Under the pieces are notes generated by a model. That model saw only the letters and a program-made list of their open reading frames with translations, had not been told where the DNA came from and ran no database searches. The translations under genes were made by a program, and so were the position numbers. Positions 42,423 to 53,600 of a DNA stretch of 64,000 nucleotides are shown in pieces; the first letter of the stretch is position 1, and each line of letters opens with the position of its first letter. The DNA comes from Lingula anatina (taxonomy: Eukaryota; Brachiopoda; Lingulata; Lingulida; Lingulidae): positions 255,381 to 319,380 of the forward strand of contig NW_019775069.1 of NCBI RefSeq assembly GCF_001039355.2, written 5' to 3'.

Positions 42423-42466
42423 GTGTCACTGCCTAAAAGAATATGCCGGATTCCTATGCCAAGATG

Positions 42467-45400
42467 GTAATTTTTGCCTGTTAAAGACTGGATACCTAAC
42501 TATTGGTTTAAGAATGTACATAACACCTTTGTTGTAATGGCGGAAAATAATAGAAAGAAAGGTTTCTCTGAAATAAAAAAATAATAAAAAAAAATCATCC
42601 TACGATCATATGACCCAGCAGGTATAGCATTCATTATCAATGTTCTTACTATAACATATACAAGGCTCAGACTGCCCTTTTATAGTCTATAAGGTGTACC
42701 TCACTATCACTTCATACCATTTCCATCTTTGCAAGTGTAAATTATGTTGACAGATTTTGCTAAATGAATTATACATTTTCAAAAAAAAAAAAAAAATCAG
42801 CTCTGTTAGCAATTTTCTCAAGTTGACAGTACAAAGCATAACTCTTTTTCCTTCTGGAACAATTTATACCTCCTAACAAATAGATGGCCCTCAATTGCGG
42901 AATAAGGCTAAGCTGAAGTTTTTGAAGGGACTGACTTGGTTTCTTAGCAGTACTCACTCGTGTTCTTCTACCTTTTGAGGAATTTCGGTGAAGGCTTGTC
43001 CAATTATGTGTGTTATACTGCTTAATTTTTCTATATGTTTTGCTCATAAACATATTTTTCTTTTCATAGTTTCGACCACGTAATCGTCCATATCAAGCAT
43101 TATCTGCTTGGAGGAAACGAGAGCAGCATAAATGCCTAAGAATCACAGATGAATGAAAGATTCATTAAGAAAAGCGTTGAAAAACCTTGAATTTATCAAT
43201 TTCAATAACAGAGATGAAAATAAAGCATTATTGGCATTGCATGTGATACTTTTTTAATGTTCTCATATTGTCAATATGGTAAATGGCGCAATTGCCATAT
43301 CACACTTTGAGAAACTTTTGCGATTATCAGCACCCATTATTTTTATCGTTTAAACCAACAAAACACTGTAACATCTTTTCTAGCAACAAACTCAAGATGA
43401 TACACATTTTTACTTTTCGCGGTAATTTCTTGGCGTAAAGTTCGACAACAGCTGCAATGAACAGTGCACCGTAAAGGTAAACAAGGAAATTATGTGCTCG
43501 TGACTGAACTTTTGGCTGATTTACCATCTTACTTTTTTCTTTGTTAGATTGAGCAATGTGGATTTGTGAAGGGTGAAAAAATACCTCACAACAATTTTTT
43601 TTCGCCAGTTGCTATCAAGATATTATGTGCGACTGCCTCAACAGGCCTATATGCCGATTACCAATGCATTCCACACTTGGAAATGGCCAACAAGACCAAC
43701 ACAAATGAACAATTTTTTTGGCACAAAAACAATTTGTTTGGCACATTTCCATAATTTTAGGTCTATTGCTATTGGAAAATTTGTTTTAAGGAGAAAATCA
43801 AACACAGAACGGACGAAAGCAGCCTGATTTTATGTAAGAGACACTCAATCCGAAAACTGCAAAACTGCATTTCTGACTGAGCCAGCTCTTTCGAATGGGT
43901 CAGAACAAACACTCAGTTTCCATGCTGGTCAATTGTTGTTTCAATGGCGACCCATGTATAAATCCAAAACTGTATTTGTTTAACAGTTTCTTTTATGCAA
44001 TAAACGCTTGATCTCACTGAATAAATTCTGAAGTGAAAAAACAACGGGAAGTAAAAACGAAGTGTCAAACATGGGTTCCTTTACGTTATAGTGCACTACC
44101 GCAGGCCTATCTGTGAAAGATGTGTCTAAAGCAAGACAATGATTACACAAAAATTCAACATTTTGTTCTTTGAGTCACTGTATTATGTCAATCTAAGATA
44201 TAGATAGAGTTTACGCTAAACAAATAGCCAGGAACAGTTACAGTTAAAACTGCCGACTTTCGTTGACGTTCATTGACTGACACGTGTAAAAGGCCAAATG
44301 TTTACGGTTTTGATGGCAGTTTTCTTATGAAAAAACCATGAATTGCCTGTGTCATGGCATCCATGTGCAAAATCTAAAATTCGATAAACCACTGAAACAT
44401 GATAAATTGTTAACCAAAGAGCCTTCTTTTCGTCATGGGACTAAGCCAAATCTCTCAAAATGATCCTTCTTATATCAGGCACATATCCGTAGTGACAGGC
44501 AAGAAAGCAGAGACACAATCCGACTCTATGCAGTCTATGGACCGTTCCAAACACTGGATCAAACCGTTGTGCCGATCGAAATGCGAACGAGGTCATGCAG
44601 ATGATTTTGGCGTTTTAGCCTGTAAATTCTAAAAAATATAAATTAAGATAATAATAATGCCAAACATAAGAATTTTGTGATAATATGTTATAATATATAT
44701 TTTCATTGAAGATTCCAATAATAACCATGAAGTATTTTGATGTTTGCCACGCTATAAACTTCATTAAAAAACTCCACTTTTAAAGAAGCTACAAAATGTC
44801 TCATACAGTAGAGTTCCATGTCTCGCTTTTGCGTAATTAGGACTGTCGGTCAAAACGAAGAAGTATAAGTTTCAAATGCTATATTGGCTAATGTCGCCCA
44901 AACATAAGCGTTTTCTCACATGCATTACCTGAATTTGGCCTTCCTATGACTTAAAATGCATTTTGCAATTAATTTTTTTACTATATTATTTACTTGTCTT
45001 TATCGTGAGTGGGTTGGGGGGGGGGTCCCACGAGGGATATATTTGTATTGTACTCATAGAAGTTTGCTTCTAAATTGTGGCTCATTATTATATACACTGT
45101 TACGTTATAATGTGTTACGTTATAATGTGATTGTGGTATCTCGTGACTTTTTGACCAATCGGAACATTGCAAATTGCACGCTCCAGAAGAGAAGAAAGGT
45201 CAAGGTCAAGTGAACGCAACAGAAGCGTTTTCTCCGCAGCATGGCGATACATGTACTGATGACCGGGGCTGATGAATGGTGCGAGATTTGTCATTGATCT
45301 ACGATTCAAACATGAGAAATATTCTGGGAAAAGGACCCGTGTACAACATGTATGGATTCCCAATGGAGAGAGGTATTTTGTATGTGACTGAATGACGTTT

Positions 45401-45925
45401 GCCTCCGAATCCGTCGATGCATAACTATAGCGGTGACAGTGTGACTTGGATTTTCATGAGAAACTGTTCCGCGGGAGAATGTTATTGAGGTGAACAATAA
45501 TTTGTTTGACAATGTGGATGTATTTAACTTTAAAGCGAGGAGGAGGATGTGGCGATAGGCCTGACTGCCCGAGGTGGCATTTATTGACATACATGTGTGC
45601 ACCATCCATCGACTTCAAGACATTATAACCATTCATGTACAAATGACTTTTAAGATTAACTGTAATATTGTTTATTCTTGTTTAGCTTGTTATATTATGT
45701 TCTAGTTCTGAAAATTGTTATGTGTTAATCATAGCTTAGTAATATAGTAAAATTGTTCAAGAACATTGCTTTATGTTATGAGAATCCGTCCGTAACAACA
45801 CCAATCGAGAAAAAGGATGCAACCATAGTCGTGGATCTCCATATAGCTTTATGTCCACTGCTTAATCGGCCTAATCTGCCTAATCTACCCACCACCAGTC
45901 CGATTTATACCCAGCTCTACATGAC
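42467..45925. other. No gene recognised
   Basis: Open stretches here are short, overlap on both strands and lack family motifs. There is a GTTACGTTATAATGT direct repeat at about 45099-45130 and a G10 run at about 45016. I found no further EGF exon. Confidence 0.45.
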
Positions 45926-45927
45926 AT

Positions 45928-46152
45928 GTCTAAGACCACATTTCCATAGATATTTAGATTGATCTATCCCCCTGGGAAGTCTCACTAGATTGTTGTCAGC
46001 TTAACCGCCTTGAATGTCTGTCCCGCCTACTAAAAGCCGTAAGGCAGTAATTAACTGTCGATCGCGTTCAGCTGACAGCAATTTAGCGTGAGCCCTCAAG
46101 GAGTTAGGTTGATCCAGATGGATCGATCTAAATCTCTGGGAATGTAGTCTTA
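45928..46152. mobile_element. Short MITE-like inverted repeat (about 225 bp)
   Basis: The left end TAAGACCACATTTCC, then ATAGATATTTAGATTGATC, is the inverse of the right end GATCGATCTAAATCTC then TGGGAATGTAGTCTTA, about 33 bp with mismatches. TA at both edges could be the target duplication. Non-coding. Confidence 0.55.
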
Positions 46153-46434
46153 TTACCTATGAACTTAATATATCATCTAGTCCCACGAGACAAGTGTCAG
46201 ATGAGGGCAACTTTGACTTACTTGATTTTGGAATTTCTACGTACCTTATGTAGCTTACAATAGAGTGTGTCAACAATGAAGACAGCATTTCTTTTGTTTT
46301 ATTGGGCAACTTCGACTTACAATAGTGTGTGTCAACAGTGACGCTTACTCGCATTTTGGATTTCTGACCTACTTATAGCTTACAATAGCTTTTGATCGGA
46401 CGAAGAGCGGTCAGCTAACATACTGGGGCCGNTT

Positions 46435-46832
46435 AGGAATTTTGACAAAAAAATTGGCCGAGGGCTGCTTACAAGTAGTGTTTAATAAATGGATGGGAGA
46501 TTCGACAACCCGGAAGAAGGGTAGGGATTTGTTTTGTTATTAAATATGGGATGGGTTGCTATCGTGTGTGCACTGTCACAAGTCACTGGAATGTGGTATC
46601 CGTGTCTGCAGTAAACATGGCACCGAGAGCAAGCTGACGGGTATACTGATAACTTATTAAGATATGTTTGACTTAACTTGTAAGATAAGAGAAGACAAAT
46701 GGTGCTTGACAAATTTATAGAGTCTATGCATATCTCATTTGATTAATTTCGAGTGCATGGACGCCTCAGGTACGCTAAATGTTGTGTGCGTAGGCGTGCC
46801 TGTGGCAGTATTCAGAACAGAGGACTAAAGCA
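46435..46832 (+). repeat. Dispersed repeat, copy 1 (paralogue at 59117-59512)
   Basis: About 400 bp aligned with the later copy: shared GGGAGATTCG.CAACCCGGAAG, a GGGTATACTGATAA block, and a long stretch running AGTGCATGGACGCCTCAGGT into ACGCTAAATGTTGTGTGCGT. Neither is coding. The last 80 bp are the best conserved. Family not identified. Confidence 0.7.
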
Positions 46833-48050
46833 GCTAAATTTATCTAATATAAGAAAAATAATAAGAAAAATGATCAATCTTTGGCATAGAAATAATTACT
46901 AACTGCCAGTGAGGTTGTGATAAATAAACTTTCATCGTAACTGCATGATTGTGTGGTAACGATACGGCTGATGTACTTCTTACCTGGTTTACGGTCACCG
47001 CGCTTTACCAGCGCCACCTGTTAACCTGCCCGAGGAGACGAAAGCCGCCGGCTGATTATCACGCACTGATTACAACTTACGGATAAAAAGCGCGTGCTCC
47101 TCGCAGGCAGACCCAATTGAAACAGGTGCTAGATAAATGGAAAATAAATAGTTATAATAACTGGTTCTTCCATCAACAGCTTAAACTGAAGTTATTGCCA
47201 TTCTAGTATTTCAGTGTCTAGGTTAGGTAATAACTCGTTTTAACTTTTAAGATGTTGGTAGAGCCTATTTTAATGGTGACATGATATAGCTGATGAAATA
47301 TTTTACTGAGAAATAAGTAGATAGACGAATGATATTAATGAGGCACTGGACGAGCGAGCGAAACGCACTGCCTCCATCAACGAAAACTACATTTCACGGA
47401 AAATCGACGCATGTATCTATTGTATTGTTTCTTGAGACGACATTTCCAGCGCACTGAGTTTCATCCTAACCGCTAAAATGTCAAAACCTCCTCACGCTGA
47501 CTCTCGCACGTTTTCTTGTCGCATGACGTCTGGCATGACGTCACACTGTGCGGTCAACCTCGAAATAAGCCCCAGCTTTGGTGAAAATAGAATGTGGTGT
47601 TTAATGCAGTGCTACAGTTGAGACGTAGCACAATGAGTGTCACAGATGCGATGCAGTCGGGCTAAGAATATGATTATTACATGTACACACGTTTAATAGC
47701 CAATCATGTCTATTAGTCGTAAATTTGATCCCTCTTTCTCCTTCTGAATTTTTGGCAAATTAGCAACTTCCTCGTCAATTTTTGTTTGATCCTGACCTCA
47801 TCATTGTCCTGAAGTTATTCATCTATTGGTTTATCATCATTGTCGTATCTATATTGTACAGGGAAATACAGGTCACCCTTCCTACTGAATGGTTAAGGGT
47901 AATCCCAAATGAGTGTTTTAATTTTTATTAAAATGAAATAAACATAAAAGCATTTTTTTTGTAAAAATAGACAAGTTTATTTATCTTATAATTCATTCAT
48001 CATATTATACCACCCCAAACATTCAATAATGCTTATCATACAATATATAT
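46833..48050. other. No gene recognised
   Basis: The stretch 46990-47120 and 47440-47560 is less AT-rich and has TGACGTC words (for example CATGACGTCTGGCATGACGTCACACTG at about 47523, three CRE-like sites in 40 bp). No exon seen. Confidence 0.4.
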
Positions 48051-48056
48051 TATGTT

Positions 48057-48111
48057 AATTTGTATGTAATATACATTGTATGTAATATACAATGTATATT
48101 TCATACAAATT
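48057..48111. other. Near-perfect 25-bp inverted repeat (hairpin)
   Basis: Arms 48057-48081 and 48087-48111 are complementary at 24 of 25 positions, with a 5-nt loop. Very AT-rich. It could extrude a cruciform or be the core of a palindromic MITE. Confidence 0.75.
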
Positions 48112-49010
48112 TACATAGATTTTATCTCCCATTTCCTTTACTTGTCATCATTAATCTTTTCTGGATCTCCAAGACGAAATTAAAGATATGTATGTACAAT
48201 ATAACCAAAGGCTATTCACAAAAAACCAAAGGTCAGCAGTATTTATGCAAAATACATGTATAAAACAGCATAAAAAACGAAAATAAGTTCAACAATGGCA
48301 CCAGGATCAAAGACCTATACGTCATACGTGACAATTGACGCTCACAGAGGTCCTAGCATCACGTTTAAAATAATCAGAACGCATTATGACGAGTCAAAAA
48401 TTAAAAAAAAACTTCCTAGATTAGGAATTTCATTACGAACAATGGTAAAAAAGTCTTATTGTTTGGCCAATAAAATTACCAGATGTTTGGAGTAACATTT
48501 GAAATATCTAGTAAGACATGTCAAGTCAACTGTTTTATAACATACATGTATGACTCGAGCAAACACCGGTTTTAGCCTCTTTTTTTTCAGATCTAAATTT
48601 TCTTGAGTGTAATGAGGACTTTAAATAAATACAAAATACACTCACGGTAGATAGCAATAAGTTATGCCGTAGGCCTATGTAAAAGTTTTTTAGAAACAAA
48701 TGGATTAAAAGGACAGTTGTCACGAGTATTTTTAAATCCCTTGAAATTAATTTCACTTACACACTATCCTTTGATACAAGCCTTTCAATTGTCTTCTCCA
48801 TGAATAGAAACCTTTTCTTAGCAACTATTATAAAGACAACAGTGAGTTTATATAGTGATGAACTAAATTGCTTAACATTTCGATGATTATCTTTGAGCGA
48901 ACTGGACATTGAGCAAATTAAAATTAAAAAAAAAAAAAACACGGAGATATATTTCAAAGCCTAAGCTTTCGATTACAAATACAGGAATAAATAGATATCA
49001 CAGTAAAAAT
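48112..49010. other. Probable 3' flank/UTR of the minus-strand membrane-protein gene
   Basis: Lies just after the stop codon at 49011-49013 in minus sense. No clear AATAAA in the right orientation was found close to the stop, so the 3' end is unplaced. Confidence 0.35.
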
Positions 49011-49684
49011 CTAAAAGTCATTAGAGGAAGAACATCCACCGCCCCCAGTGTCATTACTTGAGCTACTGGTACAACCTGCGTCACCACCGCCGCTGCTAGG
49101 GGAACTATAATCATGTCCAGTATATCCACTGCTGGGAGTGTAGTCCATCCCACCGCCACCACTTATAGAACTAATCCCACCGCTGCCACCACTGTTGTTG
49201 CAGGCTGATGCATTGCCGTTTGGCGTGTACTCAGGCGCAGAGGGGAATTTGGTGTCACCGGCATTCAAGGGCTGAGATGGGTAAAAACTGGCATCCCCAT
49301 AGGCCGGCGGCTGGTCATGTGTCCAATACGAGTTCTGTTGCTGGCTGTTGTTTGAGAAATATGCGGTGTCTGATCCGGTAAGATGGACCCCAGGTTCGTG
49401 TATACCAGGTCCGCCGTTTGCTTCTGTTTCGAATGCGGCAAACATGGCATTGTTATTTTCCACCGCTTTGTCCTCTTCGGGTTTCTTCTTACCACAGCAA
49501 CTCTCGAAACAGACGCTACAGCAGGCAATGCAGCAAATGGTAGCCACGACGAGGAAGATGATTCCAACTGGAATGCCAATGCTGAGGCCGAGAATTAAAG
49601 CTAGATCAGTGTCGTCTGAAGAAGAAGAGCCACCCGAGTAGCTCCCTCCGCGGTAGGTTCTAATTCGTACTCTGAATCTTCGTC
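49011..49684 (-). CDS. Small type I membrane protein A, exon 2 (membrane span, Cys-rich juxtamembrane, PPxY tail)
   Basis: The acceptor TTTTTTCTACAG precedes 49684. The exon enters in phase 1 and ends at TAG (49011-49013). With exon 1 (58180-58114) the predicted protein has 246 residues: a signal peptide; a tiny ectodomain starting RRFRVRIRTYRGGSY, then Ser/Asp; a span LALILGLSIGIPVGIIFLVV; then ATICCIACCSVCFESCC, likely palmitoylated or membrane-proximal; then an acidic and Gly/Ser-rich cytosolic tail with PPAY (a WW-domain ligand) and Gly/Ser runs to the end. The layout recalls small PPxY adaptor membrane proteins, but the ectodomain lacks cysteines, so I do not assign a family. Its neighbour B (61443-60677) has the same design, indicating a tandem gene pair. 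Confidence 0.78.
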
Positions 49685-50163
49685 CTGTAGAAAAAATAAA
49701 TGAGTTAATATAAAATGATATAGAACAGTATTCTTAAATCTTCTTGAGTCCGAACATTACATACAGTAAGGATTGTCGAGGTCATGACATAATCATTTCA
49801 AAGACTACAAAAGGAATAGAGGAGACCATTCAAGCATACAACACAGTTTACCGTCTGTCAAAAGAACAGACGAAATAAAGAAAAAAAAAACAGAAAGCTC
49901 TTATTCCTAATCTGAAAGTTTTTATTAATCGATGTAGGACGCGTTGTATAATATAGGGGAAAGGGCCGGGCAGACATGGACGTTAATCAGGCTGGTCATC
50001 ACTTTGGACCCTCTTCAACATGTTGGACATATTGAACAATGTAGACACCACATCACTGACAATGCCCAGCACCCTTAACAATACTGAGTCGACGCTAACT
50101 TAGCTTGTTTTCATTGCCACATCATTTTAAATCATATTCAAATACAGTTGGGGGATATATTTA

Positions 50164-50376
50164 TGTTCTGGATTAATCCTCCAGTGCAATAAAAATTAAA
50201 GCACAAGTGTTCCTTCTTTGTTCTATCATAGTTCTATTTTATTGCCACAATACAATGCATTAAAAAGGTACTTGTAACAACAGGTGTTTCACTTTAACTG
50301 TCACTGAGTGGGAAATGTCTTTCAAAATGCTTTTAGTGTGCAAGGGTAAAAATTTTAAGTGCTTTTCTCTAGAACA
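50164..50376 (-). repeat. 3' LTR of the BEL/Pao element
   Basis: 213 bp, matches 56500-56712 with no difference seen. Confidence 0.95.
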
Positions 50377-50641
50377 TTTCTCCCCTCCTTGATATAATAA
50401 TATATATCAAAAACTACAGCTATATATAAATAATAACATAAAACTATTAAACAAATAGCACATGCTCGTCAAAGTCAAAGTTTTCAAAGTCTTTTGCGTC
50501 ACTTTGACTTTCTCCATCAAGTCCAATTTCTAAGTTTCTTGATTTAAAAACTCTAAAGTCATTAGTGTGATATCAGTAAATCAAAGTTAAGGTCTCTTCC
50601 AATGTTTATGTGGCTAAGATCTAGTTTAAAAAACAAAGTTT

Positions 50642-53600
50642 TTAATCCAATGGACACAAGTTCACAACAGGTCTCTTATACGTCTTTCCATCCACAGTCA
50701 CATCTGCAACACGAACACATCCATCAGCTCCTGGGTACACCTTTGAAATTCTCCCTAGTGGCCATTTTCCGCGTGGAGTGTCGTTGCACATGACCAGAAC
50801 AACTTGTCCGTTTTCCAAATTCTTCTTCTGTTTATGCCACTTTTTCCGTGCATTTAAACTGGGTAACCATTCTTTGAGCCACCGTTTCCAGAAGCTGTGG
50901 ACTACTTCCTGTACCCGACGCCAACGTTTCCTTGGATTGAATGCAATTTCATCTATTTCTTCTGGAGCAAATTGTCCACCAATCTGCCCATGTAAGAAAT
51001 GATTAGGCGTCAGCGGTTCTAAATCTTGAAAACTTGATGACTGATAAGTCAGCGGTCGACTGTTAATAAGTCCTTCAGCACCCACAACAGCACTAACAAG
51101 TTCTTCATCATTTACTTCGGCATTCCCAAGGGTTGCATTAATGGCTCTTTTCGCTGCACGAACCATCACTTCATGAACCCCATTAAAATGTGGTGCTGCT
51201 GGAGGATTGAAGTGCCAGCGTATTCCTTTAGAAGAAGTCTTCTCCTTGATTTTCTCTGGTTGCAGGTCTAATAATTCTTGGAGTTCTTTGTTTGCCCCAA
51301 CAAAGTTTGTTCCATTATCCGAGTACATATCCTCCGGCACTCCCCTCCGTGACGTCATGCGGAAGAGAGCATTCAGAAACGAATCTGAATCAAGACCAAA
51401 GGCAACTTCAAGGTGAACAGCACGTGTTCCAAGGCAGGTAAATAAACACAAGTATCTCTTGATCCTGGCCTTTCCTCGTCCCTGTTTTACTATAAACGGT
51501 CCCGCGAAGTCTACTGATGTCTGGTTAAAAGCACGTAGAGTCACCCTAGTTCTCATCTTGGGTAAAGGTGCCATTACTTGTTCTGCTGGAGTTGCTTTTC
51601 TTCGCTTACAAAAGCTGCAATCTTGTTCAATGGATCGGATTACTTCACGGGCTGAAATTATCCAATATCTTTTGGACATCTGTGCTAGAACGAAGTTTGT
51701 TCCACCATGGAGAGCTTGAACATGATGGTGCTTTACTATGAGTTTTGTTGTCCACTGATTCCGTGGAAGAATTACTGGGTGTCGCATCTCCCAAGGGACA
51801 CTACTTGACCACCTCAAACGTCCATTTGATCGAACTAGCCCATCTTCATCCAAGAATGGGAGCAAAGCAAGTATCTTTGAATTGCTCTTTATCTCTCTGT
51901 TTTGCTTCAATGCCAAGATCTCATCCCGGAATTCTTCTTTCTGGGCATTTCTGATGTGAAATATCTCTGCTGTGGCTAATTCATCAGGTTCCAATGCATT
52001 TTTATGCCGCAGCAACTTTGGTAGTCTACAATTTTCAACAAATCTCAAGACCCAAGCCGTTACTCGGACTAGTCTGGTCCAGCTGGAATAACATTTTGAT
52101 GACAGTCTGTCACCTTCGGCCTCGACATGGGTAATATATGTGGCACTCGATGATTTTTGTGTTCTGTGTTCACTTCTGGCCTCTCTTTCATCAGTCTTTA
52201 CCACAAATTTTTTAGGCCAGCTCTGCGGCTCCTCTGACAAGAATCGTGGACCCTTCCACCACTTTTCTTCATTCGTCAGTGCAACAACGCTGAGTCCACG
52301 TGTCAGCAGGTCTGCTGGGTTCATTTTACTAGTTACGTGACGCCACTGTGTTGGAGCAGTTTTCTGCTGGATCTCCCCAACTCTGTGAGCGATGAAAGGT
52401 TTGAACAGCTTGCTCTGTCCATGAATCCAATACAGCACATCCATGCTGTCGGTCCAAAAATGACGATCTGCCTGGTCGATGTTCATGCAGTTTCCGATTT
52501 CTTCACTGAGGCGAAATCCAATCACTGCTGCCACGAGTTCCAGCCTCGGAATGCTGACTGCTTTCAGAGGTGCCACTTTGGTTTTTGAAGCTACCAGTTG
52601 ACTTGATACTGTATCATCTTCATACACATGTCTGATATATACTGCAGCTCCATATGCATCTTTGGAGGCATCTGTAAACGTGTGCAGTGATGCCTTAGAA
52701 ACTTCCTTCTTTTCTCGGAGACATCGAGGTATCTCAATACGTGACAATTCTTTGAGTTCCCTGAACCACTCCTTGGCCTTCTTCTGCTGTTGTAGCAAGA
52801 GTTCTTCGTCCCAATCAACACCTGAAATCCACACCTCTTGGAATAAGACTTTGGCTCTGATTGTATAAGGCTGCAGAAAGCCCAGTGGGTCAAAGAGTGC
52901 AGCAGTTTTGCTCAAAAACATCCGTTTGGTGAGCTTAATGTTCTCTTGTTCATCTTCTTGATTTACTTGATAACAAAATATGTCCTCTTTTGCTGACCAC
53001 AAAAGTCCTAACGTCTTCACTGATGGCAGTGTTCCCACATCCAAATCAACTTCAGCCACACAATCTTCTGCTGGAACATGCTGTAATACTTCAGGTTCAT
53101 TTGACAACCACTTTCTGGGATGCATACCAGCTCTCTGCCACAGGGTTCTTAACTGGCTGACTAATTCAATCCCTGTCTGTACATCTGCTACAGAATCTAT
53201 ACTGTCGTCCATGTAGGTACTGTTGATGACCGTGTCCGCAGCTAACGGCAATTCTTGTTCATAGTTCTGGGCATTGGTCCTGGATACAAATTGTGCAAGA
53301 AATGGTGATGCGTTTATACCAAATACAATTCTTGTCCACTCATAGATGTCAGGTTCTTGTTCTTGATCTGTTCGCCATAGGAATCTATGGAAAGCGCTGT
53401 CCTCTTCTTTAAGTTTAATTTGTAAATACATCTCTGAAATGTCGCAAATGATCCCCACTGGATTCTGTCGAAATCTTAGCAAAACTGAAAATAGTTCATT
53501 TTGTAATTTTGGCCCAGGATGTATTACATCATTGAGGCATAGGTCTTGGTTCTTTGCAGATGCATCAAATACAATTCTGGTTTTTGTGGTGGGTTTGTCA

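Larger units (their letters stand above)
41208..42466 (+). pseudogene. EGF-like exon E8, broken by a stop and a MITE insertion
   Basis: After the acceptor TTCTGTCAAG the sequence reads CNPCPCSNAVCEVTGY then TGA. At 41271 a TTAA-flanked MITE interrupts it. The remainder resumes at 42423 with CHCLKEYAGFLCQD and a donor GTAATT. Without the MITE the two halves make one EGF module with an early stop, so the exon carries two independent lesions. The intron upstream still matches those before E1, E3 and E5. Confidence 0.75.

Noticed and set aside
43327-43827. Open frames of 60-94 codons on both strands around 42769-43827
   Set aside because: No splice context, no homology pattern, overlapping frames.
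48295-48495. 66-codon frame starting MAPGSKTYTSY
   Set aside because: Looks protein-like in composition, but there is no promoter, splice context or family match.
49265-49641. Frames in other phases over exon 2 of membrane protein A
   Set aside because: Shadows of the real exon, whose phase is fixed by the acceptor and the signal-peptide exon.
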